Shown here: piece by piece, positions 10,056 to 21,805 of the stretch | Numbering within the stretch: position 1 is the first letter of the stretch | Layout: each line of letters starts with the position of its first letter | NCBI RefSeq assembly: GCF_030272615.1 | Contig: NC_081409.1 | Coordinates: forward strand, 872,689,927-872,753,926 | Source of the DNA: Cryptomeria japonica | Lineage: Eukaryota; Streptophyta; Pinopsida; Cupressales; Cupressaceae | Direction of reading: 5' to 3' | Length of the DNA: 64,000 bases | The notes under the pieces: model-generated | The model's input: the letters and a program-made list of their open reading frames with translations, nothing else | Told to the model about the DNA's origin: nothing | The model's database searches: none | Made by a program: the position numbers and the translations under genes

Positions 10056-12458
10056 TGATCCACATTTCTAAGCCCAAATTTTAGACATAGGTTCCTCTCT
10101 ACTTCTCATTTCCAAATGTATACTTTATGTTTGCATATTTGTTCTAAAGTTCATCATTGTCAATTTTACATCATTGACCTTAGTTATTTCATTTCCATTC
10201 ATGTCATTCCAAAATCACTTTCAACTAGAATCAAGAAAAGGAATCCAATTTGCACTTGGTCCCTTTCCCAATAGGCTTTGAGGCTTCCTTTCCCAATAGG
10301 TTTTGAGGATAAGCCTATTGAATTTCATTTACCTGATGATGTGTGATAAATAAGTTTAATTCCTAGCTTAAACATGTTTAAAAGTTAATGAATCCCATTT
10401 TCTACCAATTTTATTTTTGGTGAACCCGACATGTCTTACACTTGTGTTAAATTATGATTTTTAATTTCATATATGATTGGCATGCATTTATTGACTCATA
10501 TTTGCAATCATTTTTGAAATATATTATATGCACATTACATGTATTTAGAGGTCCAGTTCACCAAAACTTAGACATTTTGATGATTTTGACTTGTGTATTG
10601 CATAATTTCTATTTTATATTCTTAGATTTGAGTTTTATTACATATCATTTTTAGATTTAGAAGCATTAATTCTTCAAATCTATCATTTATATAATGCATT
10701 TTTCTTAATTAAGTGGTTAATCAATCATTATATTGGAAAATTTACATTACTTTTATTTTCATTATCAATTTTATGAGAGGATTGTGAGTGCAAATCTATT
10801 TCATTGGCCTTGATATTTTTTGTGTATGAGTTTTGTGACCCTTTGTCCCATATCCAATATCTTGGTGAGAAGAAGTTATAGACTTATGGCTTCCCAAAGT
10901 TTAATTACCAAAGTTACTGAAACTAAGTTAACTAACATATTCCATGGGAACATGGGTGAGTCCTCTATTCCTACACAAGACATACCTAACATAATGGAGA
11001 ACCATTCCCCTCATTTTTCTCAAGATAAGGATGACTCTTTAACTTGAGTGACTATATACCAATTGGGAAAGATTGACCATGATTCGGATAAACTTTAATA
11101 ATGGATGATTCAAGAACACTTGGGTGGAGAGGCAATCCCCTTGATCAAGGGTTTGAAGGAATGATTCAAAGTTATGAAGAAGGTATGAGTTTGTTACAAT
11201 GTAGCATTTATCATATTATGGATAGTAATGTTATGCCAATAAAAAGCTGTGTAGAAGTACTTGGTTTTTCAAATTCTACAAATCAAGATGAGCATTCCAT
11301 TCTTACATATTTTCCTAATGTTCCCACATATACATTTTCTATCATGACTACCTCTACACAAAATGTTAATGCTACAAATGTTATTCATGGGGGTAATCCT
11401 ATCAATCAATACTCCTCCATACCTCCTTTTGTTAGCCTTCAATTTGTTTCTCAACCATCTACTTTACCCACCTATCATAATGTTCCACCTTCCGATTCTC
11501 AAGCTCCACCCATATATCATAATGTTACGCCTCCATCAAAATCCAACATGTTTGACTCCAATCCGTCCAATGAAGCCACTATGAACAACTTAGCCCAAAG
11601 TGTTTCATCTTTACAACAATAATTGTCTTCTATAACCCAATCCAAATTCAATGTTCCTACATGTGATATAGCTAGACTACTTTTTGATAGCATCATTCAT
11701 ACCCTTTTCCCACAATACATTGGTGTTCCCCATCTAGAGTCATACAAATTTGGAAATGGTGACCCCCAAACTCATGTGAAAACATTTTAAACTTTATGTA
11801 GTGACTTCTTGCATGACCATAGACTTATGACAAAACTATTTACCCATTAAAGCTTTGCAATGGTTTTGCTACTTACCTCTTCATTCAATTGATTATTTTC
11901 ATAAATTGTCCTATGTATTTGTGCAACATTGTCAAATCAATATTGGTTCCCAAATTACTTTAATTGATTTGTTGTATTGTAAGCAAAGAACTAAGAAAAA
12001 TTGATTGATTTCATTGGAAGATGCAAACTTTTGCATTCACAAATTGCTTATATTGTGCCTGATGGTGATGTTCAAAGAGTTTATATTAATAATTTATAAA
12101 AGGATATTAGAGACAAGCTCTTGTTTTCTAATTATGCTTCTTGCACACACTTATGCTTCATAATTATCAACTTCAAGTGAGACAATTTGAATCCTCTTCA
12201 TTAATGGCTCTGGTTGATAAGAATGAAGAAGTTCATCAATCCTTTCATAAATTTCAAAAACAAAACAATAATTTCATCAAAGATCAATAATAATTCCTCC
12301 AATCATATTGACACTGAAGTGGTAGCTAGAACACTAGGTGTGACCCCTTTATCATTGATCTTTATATGTCATAATTTACTCCTCTTTCTAAATCATTCCA
12401 CATTATCATGCTTAAATTGATTAATACGCTTCCTTTTATCAAACCCATAGACACTTCT
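10056..12458 (+). pseudogene. Element C, piece 1: leader and decayed gag
   Basis: A primer-site-like TGGTGAACCCGACATG at 10418-10433 matches element A. Gag homology starts near 10826 (ILVRRSYRL against A's IPVRRSRRI) and continues through HIMDSNVMPIKSC (A: HIVDSNVMPMKSC), NATNVIHGGNP, and EATMNNLAQSVSSLQQ (A: EATINNLAQTVSSLQQ). After 11620 stops and frameshifts are frequent, but DNA similarity to the gag core persists to about 12450. The piece ends where copia B enters at 12459. C is clearly older than A. The 10056-10410 segment may be LTR remnant; I could not define its ends. Confidence 0.75.
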
Positions 12459-13298
12459 TGTTGAATATGAATATATGGGCAACTGAGAGGGGGGGATGAA
12501 TCAGTTGCCCACAAAATTTTCAATTTTAACTTTAATGCATAGATTCAGAATATTAGCATAAATAACAGAATTAGGAAATGCATGCAAAATTTAGATTAGA
12601 CACAAGAGAAACCAAAATTTACATGGAAAACCCAAGAAGGGAAAAACCACAGAGAATGCTAATTCTCAATATATAAACATCGGTTAAGGTGATTTTTACA
12701 ATGGGTGGCTCACTCTCGGTTTGGCTCACTGCTCTGAAAGGCTCACTGGCAAAATAAAATCCACCACAAGAAAAACATAGTCTGCATTGTCGAAACTCCT
12801 TTTGGTAAATATCTCACGCAATCACTGGATTCCTTCAATCTCGCATATCTTCAACATAAAAATCCATATGTGAAATCATCAAATCAAGCTCCTATATATA
12901 CTGTCTCTGGAAATCATAATTCTCAATGTTGGTTAAGACAAGGATCTAAATTAGGTATCCACTAAACATTTCAGTGGTGGAGAGGAATGAAAAGTGAACC
13001 ATGTCACATTGCTCTTCCTCAAACATATCAACACACTAAATACATCTCCAAGGCTGGACCTAAAATGCATCTGCATGCTATACATCCTTAATATCTGATC
13101 TAAGGCCTTGAGCTCCAGATCACACTGGACCCAAATACAAAAAACATCCTCTAAGATACCAATCACATCTTGTAAAATCAGGAAACCTTCACACTCGCAA
13201 TATGCTTAAACTGAACACTCTTGCTCATCATACCACATCCGGACTTAATCCGGACCTAAAGGTTGACATCAATGACAAAACATAATGTAATGCTAACA
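12459..13298 (-). repeat. 3' LTR of copia B
   Basis: About 840 bp, similar to 17552-18450 along its length. Both share a G-run after CAACTRAGAGG, 'ggctcact' phrases, and the 'ggttgacatcaatgacaa' end. Non-coding. Confidence 0.82.
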
Positions 13299-13310
13299 AT
13301 CTCCCCCTTT
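13299..13310 (-). other. Polypurine tract of copia B
   Basis: On the minus strand AAAGGGGGAGAT lies directly before the TGTTAGCATTAC start of the 3' LTR. Confidence 0.75.
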
Positions 13311-13512
13311 GTCATTGATGGAAACATCCATCAATAATAATCAATAAAAAATCATCATTGAGAGTGCAACCATCTTTCTCTCATCTCTCTCTCCCCCTTT
13401 GACAACAATGAAAAAGGTGGTCAAAAGTCCCCTTGAGAGGAAGAACATCAACATCAATTCATCAAAGAATGTACATGTTGCTCATTGGACCAATGCACAC
13501 ATGAAATGCATA

Positions 13513-14022
13513 TTAGTTGAAACTGGTAGGGGGTAATACCCCTAAATTCTGTCGGAGATACTCAAAAGTATCTTTGCATAATGCCTTTGTGAAAATATCT
13601 GCAATCTGCTCCTTTGCAAGCACATACTCAAGTTTAACCTCATTATCTAGAACTTTCTCCCTCAAGAAGTGATACTTGATAGATATAAGCTTTGTTTTGG
13701 AATGTTGTACCAAAATCTTAGAAATGTTTACTGCACTAATATTATCACACATGATTGGAATAGGGTCATCAAACTTCACAACAATATCCTTCAAATTTTA
13801 GTTCAACCATAAAATCTAAGTGCAACAAGAAGATGTTGCAATGTATTTAGCTTCTGTCGGAGATAAGGATATAAAATCTTGTTTTTTGCTTGACCAAGCA
13901 ACTAACCAGAAGCCAAGAAAGAATGCTCCTCCACTTGTATTTTTTCTATCATCAGCACTTCCAACCCAATTTGCATCTGTGTAAGTTGTGAGGTTAAAAT
14001 CTAAATTTTTGGGATACCACAA
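13513..14022 (-). pseudogene. Copia B RNase H region
   Basis: Minus-strand translation gives TYTDANWVGSADDRKNTSGG, then SLSPTEAKYIAT, IMCDNISAVNISK and AKEQIADIFTKAL. These are the conserved blocks of copia RNase H, with catalytic Asp and Glu positions visible. Two stops (TAG at 13816-13818 and TAA at 13798-13800) break the frame. Both stand where family members usually have Gln. Confidence 0.82.
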
Positions 14023-14031
14023 TCCAAGCTC

Positions 14032-15000
14032 TTATGTACCTTTAAGATATCTGTAAATCCTTTTTACTGCCACAACATGTGATTCTTTCAGTTCTATCTG
14101 AAACCTTGTTGCCGAACATACTAAATACATGATATCCGGTTTGGTAGTAGTCAAATATAACAGTCCTTCAATCATTGACCTGTACCGACTTGCATCTGCC
14201 TTAGGTGATTTATCATCCTTAGTTAACTTGCATCCAATAGTCATATGTGTACATACCAATTTAGAACTCTCCAACCCTTCAACAGTTCTTTGACATACTT
14301 AGACTAAGAAATAAAAATTCCTTTATCATTCTAATTAACTTGCAATCCAAGGAAAAAGTTAAACTCATTGATCATGGACATCTCAAATTCTTTTTGCATC
14401 TCAACAACAATTTTTTTGCACATGCCTTCATTTCCTCCAAAGATTATATCTTCAACATATACTACCACAACCATAATTTTACCTAATTTTGTCTTGAAGT
14501 ACTTACTGTCCGCTAAACCCTTCTAAAATCCTTGATCAGTTAGATACTTGTCTAATCTCCCATACCAAGCTCTAGGAGCTTGTTTCAGTTCATATAAAAC
14601 TTTTTTTAATATGTAAAAATGTTCGGATCATCCTTCAACTTGAATCCTTTCGATTGTTCAATGTAAACTTCTTTTAATTCTCCATTCAAAAATGTTGATT
14701 TCATATCCATCTAATAAGCCTTGAAATCTTTGAATGTTGCAAATGCTGGGAACATCCAGATTGCCTCCATTCTTGCAACCGGGGCATAAGTTTCATCAAA
14801 TTCAATGCCTTAAATATGAGTGTATCTTTTGCAAACCAACCTTGCCTTATTCCTCAAAACCTTTCCATCTTCATCCAAATTATTCCAGAATACCCATTTA
14901 ATACCAACTATATTCTTATCTTTCGATCTGCCAACTAATTCCCATTTCTGGTTTTTTTCAATATGATCTAGTTCCTCTTTCATTGCCTTTATCTATTTCT
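14032..15000 (-). pseudogene. Copia B reverse transcriptase, broken
   Basis: The minus-strand order of RT blocks is intact: IKAMKEELDHIEKNQKWEL, GIEFDETYAPVARMEAI, MDMKSTFLNGELK, then the active-site box, then RYRSMIEGLLYLTTTKPDI. The catalytic YVDD box reads YVED (14446-14480 area), a conservative change that would be expected to impair the enzyme. In-frame stops occur at 14032, 14304, 14331, 14523, 14711, 14810 and 14993, plus a frameshift near 14590-14610. All stops stand at positions where Gln or Trp is expected. Confidence 0.82.
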
Positions 15001-16260
15001 GATCTTTGCAGGCTTCCTATACTATCTTTGGCTCAGTTTCAAATAGCAGACACAACAAGACCCATTCTTGTGTTGCTTTGCTTCTTGTGATAACTCCTTT
15101 GCTCTTGTCTTCGATGATATGATCTTCCGAGTGATTCTTCTTGACATACCTTGGAGTCTTGGATGCAAATGTTAGAGCATCACAGGTGATCATTCTTTTC
15201 TTCACTCCTGGTTTCTTCCTTCCTTTCCTTTTCTTCGGACTCATCTGATTCATATTATGTTGCTATTTTTGACTCCTTTGAACTATTCTCATCAACTTTT
15301 ACACTTGCACTTTCAACAATCTTGTTCAACCTTTTGTTAAAACATCAATATGCCTTGCTTTTTGTTGTGTAAACCAAGAATATTCCTTCATCTTCTCTCC
15401 TGCCAAAATTTCCAAGATTATCTTCATCTCTCCTAATATAGCACTTGCTTCCAAAAACTTTTAAATATTTCACTATGGGAGTTTTTCAATACCATAGTCC
15501 ATAAGATGACTTACCATACTTCCTTCGATACAAAATTTTGTTGAGTGTGTACACTACTATGTGAATTGCTTCTTTCCAATAGACTTCAGGTAACTATGCA
15601 CCTTTTATCATGGTTCTATCCACTTCTTGTATAGTTTGCTTCATTCTTTCTACTACATCATTTTGGTGAGGTGTCTCGGGAGTTGATAACTGTCTTTTGA
15701 TGCCATGCTTTTCACAAAAGTCATTAAACTCATTCGAGATGAATTATCCTCCTCTGTTAGACCTTAAACACTTGATTTTCCTACCAACTTCATTCTCAAC
15801 TTTTTCTTTGAATATCTTGAACTTTTCTAATGCTTCAATTTTTTCTCTAAGAAATGCAACCTAAGTCATTCTAGAATAATCATCAATCAGTAACGTGAAA
15901 TACCTCTCACCTTGCAAGATTCTTGTCAGGGTCAGACCACAAAGATTTGTGTAAACTAAATATTGTAATCCGGTCGATGAGTACTCCTTTCCTTTGAATG
16001 TGCAACTGGTTTGCTTTCCTATTTAACATTCCCTGTAGATGTTGTTCTCCAGTTTAGATAGTCCGAGCAAATCTCTTATTGCACTTTTTGAATTGATATG
16101 TATCAAGTTATCAAAGTTGATATGACACATCCTCCAGTGCCATAGACAAATATCATCTAGTTGTGATATCAATCAATGATTTGTAGCTCCTTACAAATGG
16201 TACATATTTCCATTTGTCCTCCTTCCAACTGCAATGATTGTTCTAGAATCCTTCCAGATC
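15001..16260 (-). pseudogene. Copia B integrase and linker, broken
   Basis: The part next to RT (15017-15253) is a basic Lys/Arg-rich linker with TPRYVKKNHSEDHIIEDKSKGVITRS, a pattern common between integrase and RT in plant copias. Farther along the minus strand, around 15640-15690, STPETPHQNDVVERMKQT matches the integrase catalytic-Glu region. Several stops and frameshifts separate the blocks. The zinc-binding HHCC end near 16000-16200 is barely recognisable. Confidence 0.7.
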
Positions 16261-16274
16261 TCACATCCATTGTC

Positions 16275-16601
16275 CTAAAAGACAAAATTGTATCCATTTT
16301 CACACATATGTCTAACACTTAAGAGATTATGATGCAAACCCTTCACATAATAAACATTATCAGTGCTATGCTTTCCGTCAAAGGTAATTGAAGCAATACC
16401 AACAATTTGTGTTGTCCAATCATCTCCAAATCTCACTGAACCTCCATGATACTTTTCAAGTTTTATGAATTTTATTTTATCGCCAGCCATATGATTTGAG
16501 CATCCACTATCAATCAACCATTCATTCTTATCTCTTCTATCATGAAATGCATTAGCAACAATCTTCGAGATATCATACTTATGTACATTCTTTTCTACCA
16601 A
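16275..16601 (-). pseudogene. Copia B protease domain
   Basis: This 108-codon open stretch contains WLIDSGCSNHMAGDK, the copia protease active site with the DSG triad intact. It continues with YHGGSVRFGDDWTTQIVG and VYYVKGLHHNLLSV, a typical copia protease-to-integrase continuation. The protease would process the polyprotein in the particle. It is the best preserved domain of B but lies between broken ones. Confidence 0.8.
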
Positions 16602-16619
16602 AAAAAATAATCAATATCC

Positions 16620-17500
16620 TTATAGTTTGATTCATCATCTAAAATGCCAACATCATCCCTAACATAATATGCCTTCTTATTGAACTTTCCCTTATTTTCC
16701 TTAAACTTTTGTCTATTTCCTTTTTCAATATGACCAATCTTATCACATATAAAACATTTAAAGAGTACAACACACCTTTGTATTTGTTTGTGCCTTTCTT
16801 CAGCTTCCTTACAAAGTTTTCTTCTATCTCATTTAGGCTTTCCTCATCATCTAAACTATCTTTAGATGCCTTGGATGCGACTTGTCTTTATCCTTTCCAA
16901 AATTCCTTACTTCTAATGTAGTTAGGGTACCAAATAATTTCTCTTTGGTGAACTTCTTTGGATCATAAGTTTCTTCAATTGTAGATATCTTGTCACTGTA
17001 GCTCACCAGTAATGTCATCAGGATCTTGTCAATCACATCTTCATCAATTAAAGTGCCTCCAAGATCTCTGATATCGTTTACTGTTGTATCAACCTTCTTA
17101 AAATAGCTCACAATATCCTCTCCTTCTTCCATCCTCAAGTTTACATATATTCTCTCAACAATCAATCTCTTTATCAGCTTGACCCTCTCATTTCCTTCAT
17201 AGATGTCTTTTAACTTCTGCTAGGCTTCATAAGCAATATTCAAAGAGGTAGCCTCAGTTAATTCAATTTCTGATAATGCAAGTTGAAAATATCATACCTT
17301 GATTTTTCATTTTCTTCATAAGCTTGAATCTCATCCAAAGTATTAAGTCCATTTGCTGAAGGAACATACTTAGTCTCCACAATCTTCCAAGTATTGTAAC
17401 CCAGAGAAACCAAGTTGCCTCTCATATTCACTTTTCATAAACTATAATTAGATCCTTCAAAAATAGGAATGGATAACTTGTGTGCCATCGAATCAGGATC
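16620..17500 (-). pseudogene. Copia B gag, broken
   Basis: The frame at 16851-17165 reads MIVERIYVNLRMEEGEDIVSYFKKV and LLVSYSDKISTIEETYD, the UBN2-type gag core of plant copia elements. Upstream parts (17165-17500) are fragmentary. The zinc-knuckle region near 16730-16760 is recognisable only from context. Gag would form the particle coat. Confidence 0.72.
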
Positions 17501-17535
17501 TACCTCAAGCGGTTAAGCTCTATATCAAGGAACCA

Positions 17536-17550
17536 CAACTCTGATACCAA
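17536..17550 (-). other. Primer-binding site of copia B (initiator tRNA-Met)
   Basis: The minus strand reads TTGGTATCAGAGTTG next to the 5' LTR end. TGGTATCAGAG is the standard plant copia site complementary to initiator tRNA-Met. Confidence 0.85.
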
Positions 17551-17551
17551 T

Positions 17552-18450
17552 TGTTGAATATGAATATCTGAACAACTAAGAGGGGGGGGGGGTGAATCAG
17601 TTGCCCACATATTTTTCAATTTAACTTTAATGCATAGATTCAAAATATTGAGCAAAAATAACAGAATTAGGAAATGCATGCAAAATTCTTATTAGACACG
17701 AGAGACACAAAATTTACATGGAGAACCCAAGAAGGGAAAACCCACGAAGAATGTTGATTATCAATTTATAAACACTTGTTAAGGTGATTTTTACAATGGG
17801 TGGCTCACTGTCGATTTGGTTCACTACCCTAAAAGGCTTACTACCAATTACAAATGGGCTCACTGTCTTGAAAGGCTCACTACCGAAGAAGAAAGAAAGA
17901 CAAAGAAAATCCACCACAAGAAAAACACACTCTACACTATCGGAACTCCTTCCAGTAAATATCTCAAGCAATCATTGGATTCCTTCAATCTCGCATATCT
18001 TCAACACAAAAAGCTATATGTAAAATCATCAAATCAAACTCCTATATATACTGTCTCTGAAAATCATAATTCTTAATGTTAGCTAAGACAAGGATCTAAA
18101 ATAGGTCTCAACTAAACATTTCGGTGGTGGAAAGGAATAAAAAGTGAAGCATGTCACATCGGTCTTCCTAAAACATATCAACATGCTACATACATCTCCA
18201 AGGCCGGACATAAAATGCATCTGCATGTTGTACATCCTCAATATCTAGTCTAAGGCATCGAGCTTCAGATCACACTAGACCCAAATACATAAAAAACATC
18301 ATCTAAGATAACAATCACATCCAATGAAACCAGGAAACCTTCATGCACACAATATGCCTAAACTGAACGCTCTTGCTCATCATACCACATATGGACTTAA
18401 TATGGACCTAAAGGTTGACACCAATGACAACACATAATGAAATTCTAACA
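17552..18450 (-). repeat. 5' LTR of copia B
   Basis: About 899 bp, TG...CA bounded. It matches the 3' LTR at 12459-13298 with many substitutions and a few indels, so the insertion is old. It contains a G run of about 13 near its terminus. Confidence 0.82.
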
Positions 18451-18560
18451 CCTCTAAGCCTTTGCTAGCTTCCTTTGATCCTAAAGCCTTTTGCCAATAC
18501 CATTGTCAATCTAACCATGATACTAAGAAGTGTTATAAATTGTGTAAAGGAGCAAAATTG
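18451..18560 (+). pseudogene. Element C, piece 2: gag zinc motif
   Basis: Directly after copia B the gag of C resumes. FDPKAFCQYHCQSNHDTKKC corresponds to A's FDNKAFCQFHRQPGHDTEKC. This proves that 10056-12458 and this piece were once contiguous. Homology stops near 18557, where the next insertion begins. Confidence 0.8.
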
Positions 18561-19762
18561 GGTTCACAAGTTTATACATGCAAACTAGGAACTAGAGCCT
18601 ATTTCCACAAGCATTACATTAAAGGAGAGGTGTGAATCCACTTGGCTCAATCATAAATATGATTGAAAAGGACTTGGCACAAAGTGGATTTGTGTCTCCT
18701 TTGAGTTGAAGTGGACTATGCAAAGATGTAAATTAAATGAAAGATGTAGGTCTAAAGGTAAAAATTGACATAAATTAACATGAACGGATAGTTTCAAATT
18801 TTATAAGTAGACATGAACACCTATCCAAAATCAAGGAGTAAAGTGGAACCTATGTCTGGAATCTAAGCCTGAAAGTGTGGGACAATGGTGCTCTAAATGA
18901 CCTTGTGCTTTGAATGTCAGATGTGGACAACCAATGTTTTTTTGGGATTGGAATGTAGTATTGAATTTTCTCCTAAAGTTTTACTAGAAAATTGTAAGGC
19001 ATAAGTGTGCAGGGCAACCTTGTCCTCCACTTTTTTCTTCTGCAAAAGTTGAATCTAATCATCTCCGTCTACTCTACCTAATTTTATATTTATAGCTTTT
19101 GAACCTATAAACTACACACAAAAGAAGAGTGAACTTGGGTTATAGCATGTGCGTTCATGGCATACTAAAGAATCCCCCTATTTTCAAAAAATATTACCCT
19201 AAACTCCTTTTTTGTCACCCCTCCCAATACACAACTTGAATTAAACCCCCCTATTTCCACCAAATATAGTATTTTTTCATAGCCTAAATTAAAAACCTCC
19301 CTCTTTTCACTAGAGAGACAATATATTGTTAAAGAATTTTGGGATATAAAACCCCCCAATATGAATGCATGTAATATAATATTGCCTATCTAGTGAAGCC
19401 CTCATGGAATTAACCTTATAATTGAAATGAAATAGAAGTGCAAAGTGTGTCTTTTGAGCACAGAGGCTAGATCTAAATTGAAATGTTGAAATTGGAATAT
19501 GATACATTGATGAATCTTATCTTGAAGTATTCATACAAAGATTGATGATGTCATGTAGGATGTCTTCATAATGTCTTGATCATGGATGCCATATTGAATG
19601 CTTGAAATGTAAATACTTGACCTCTCCTTCGTTGCCTGCCTTGAAAATGATTGATTGCTTGCTCACTTGAATTTTAATTATAGGAGTTTAATTTGAACTT
19701 GAATCACATGGAGATGATGTAAGATGGATATAAATAGATGTTCAAATGAGTGCGTAAAGCTT
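18561..19762. other. Unclassified insertion in element C, left part
   Basis: This lies between gag piece 2 and copia D. There is no long reading frame and no domain I can recognise; composition is plain AT-rich. Because gag of C resumes at about 25890, this stretch and 25579-25889 must be the outer parts of one insertion carrying D. A short AAATTG at each outer junction could be its target duplication. Confidence 0.45.
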
Positions 19763-19796
19763 ACTTTTATACTTCACCTCACCAAACATGTGCAAA
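19763..19796. repeat. 34-bp direct repeat, left copy, beside copia D
   Basis: The sequence begins ACTTTTATAC and ends ATGTGCAAA. It matches 25545-25578 with one difference in 34. It directly abuts the truncated 3' LTR of D. Confidence 0.85.
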
Positions 19797-19939
19797 CCCT
19801 AGGCTTGCACATAATAATTAATTAAAATAATTAATTATATGCACTTAATGTTAGCTTAAGTGTAAAAAGATAATTGGGAACTTAAAGAATTAAACAAATA
19901 ATATTTAATTAATCAAGTAAAGACCCAATTACTCTAACA
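19797..19939 (-). repeat. 3' LTR of copia D, truncated
   Basis: On the minus strand it begins TGTTAGAGTAATTGGG at 19939 and matches the 5' LTR up to CCTAGGG. About 218 bp of the LTR end are missing. Confidence 0.82.
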
Positions 19940-19952
19940 CCCCCCCTTAAGC
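19940..19952 (-). other. Polypurine tract of copia D
   Basis: The minus strand reads CTTAAGGGGGGGT up to the LTR start, the expected plus-strand primer site. Confidence 0.65.
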
Positions 19953-20159
19953 TAGACTTAGGGAGAAGCTAAAACCTAGAACAACTACTGAAAGCATGAA
20001 AGACGGGTCCCGGCAACAAGGCCTGATTAGGTACCCAAATACAATGAAATCTCTATGAAACAGAGACAAAGGAGAAAACCCAATGGGAAAAAACTCCTCT
20101 CCAAAAAAAGATAAAAGAACATGCTGAAAGAAGAAGAAGGAAGGCCTCATAAATACCCC

Positions 20160-20930
20160 CCATGGACAACTTCCATCACCCCAAGCATAGAGTGCAACTG
20201 AAGATAGCGCGATGATGCAAAAGGTTTCGTGAAGATGTCTACAACCTGCTTGGAAGCAGGAATGTACTCCAGAATCAAAACACCATCCTGAATCAACTAA
20301 CGGATGAAATGCATGTGAAGCTCAATGTGCTTCGTCCGCTGATGCTCTACTGGGTTGCAGGAAATATGAATAGCACTCTGATTGTCACACCAAAGAACAG
20401 TGGGACTATCAGGAGGAAAACCAAACTCAGTCATCAACTGTCGAAGCCATAAGATCTCCTGAGTAGCAAGCACAACAGCTTGGTACTCAACCTCTGTAGA
20501 TGATAATGCATGAGCAGTCTGCTTCTTGCAAGACCATGTGATAGGACCAGAGCCAAGACAGAAAACAAAGCCAGAAGTAGACTTCTGATTAGTGACATCA
20601 CCAGCCTAATCTGAGTCAGTGTAGCCAACAATGTGAGGTTCCCCTGATGTGTAATGAATGCCATGAGAACTAGTGCTCTGAATGTACCTCAAAATACGTT
20701 TGGCAGCTTGCCAATGACTCTCATGAGGATCATGGGAGAATCGAGAGACAAGACCAACCGCAAAGGAAATATCAGGACGGGTGTGAGTCAGGTACAACAA
20801 ACTGCCAACCAACTGCCTATAAAGTGTAGAATCGACTGAAGGAGTGGGACAAGTTGTAGTCAAAACAACCTTTGACTGAAATGGAGTGGGAGCAGGCTTG
20901 CAATCAAGCATGCTGAAGCGCTGAAGCATG
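20160..20930 (-). pseudogene. Copia D RNase H and end of reverse transcriptase
   Basis: Minus-strand blocks include PTPFQSKVVL, YRQLVGSLLYLTHTRPDISFAV, HWQAAKRILRYIQ, YTDSD, KSTSGFVFCLGSG, SSTEVEYQAV, WCDNQSAIHISCNPVEHQRTKHI and HMHFIR. These are the standard copia RNase H signatures including the Asp and Glu catalytic positions. Stops occur at 20606-20608 (after YTDSD, where Trp is expected) and 20297-20299 (where Gln is expected). The C-terminal end runs into the non-coding tail near 20160. Confidence 0.85.
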
Positions 20931-21805
20931 TCAAGAGCATACTTCTGCTGGTAGAGAGAGATCCCATCAGAAGACTAAATCACCTGAAGACTAAGGAAAT
21001 AGTGCAACAGACCGAGATTTGTCATCTCAAACTGATCCATCAAGTCACGCTGAATATGCTGAATCATAGAGGATGAGCTACCCATGATGAGAAGATCATC
21101 AACATATAGCACAAGAATCAAGATGTCACCCTCAAGAAGCTGAATGTAGACGATGTGATCAGAATGACTGCGGGAGAGCCCAATGGAGAGCAAGAAAGAG
21201 TCTATCTTCTCATACCAAGCCCGAGGGGCTTGTCTGAGACCATACAATGAACGCCGAAGTCTGCAAACCAAAGAACTATCTTGCACAAATCCCTGAGGTT
21301 GTTCCATGTAGATTTCCTCTTGTAGATCCCCGTGCAAGAAGGCACTCTTCACATCCATCTGAAAAACAGGCCAACGGCGAGAAGCTGCAAGAGATAGTAC
21401 AAAGTGAATGGACTTCATCTTGGCAATAGGGGCAAATGTCTCGGAGTAATCAATACCCTCAACCTATGAAAATCCCTTCACAAAAAGATGTGCTTTGTAC
21501 TTATCAATGGAACCATCAACAACATATTTAGTGCGATACAACCAGCGACACCTAACCATCTTTCTACCCTTAGGAAGAGGACAGAGATCCCAAGTATGAT
21601 TCCTCATCAAAGAAGAATACTCCTCCTCCATAGCACAATCCCACTCAGGGTGACCTGTCGCCTCTGAAAAATTCTGAGGATCATCTGAAATAGCATGACT
21701 CAAAAGACTAGAACCCACAATATGAGAATGAGTGCGACGAGTATCTGAAGGATCACCAGCCATATGACCTGTCGCCGCAACAGTAAGGCAAGCCCACTTG
21801 GGCAT
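20931..21805 (-). pseudogene. Copia D reverse transcriptase
   Basis: RT copies the element RNA into DNA inside the particle. Minus-strand blocks: EWDCAMEEEYSSLMRNHTWDL, CRWLYRTKYVVDGSIDKYKA, FQMDVKSAFLHGDLQEEIYM, LYGLRQAPRAWYEKID, and LVLYVDDLLIMG with the catalytic YVDD box intact. Two TAG codons interrupt it (21464-21466 in GFS-VEG; 20975-20977 in QVI-SSDG). Both occur where other copias have Gln. Apart from these stops the domain looks functional. Confidence 0.88.

Larger units (their letters stand above)
12459..18450 (-). mobile_element. Element B: full-length, decayed copia element (minus strand)
   Basis: LTRs lie at 12459-13298 (3') and 17552-18450 (5'). They are bounded by TGTTGAATATGAATA on the plus-strand left side and TAACA on the right. 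Reading on the minus strand the order is primer site, gag, protease, integrase, reverse transcriptase, RNase H, polypurine tract: the copia order. It is inserted in the gag of element C; flanks CTTCT and CCTCT could be a target duplication with one change. Most frames carry stops, so it is inactive. Confidence 0.85.
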
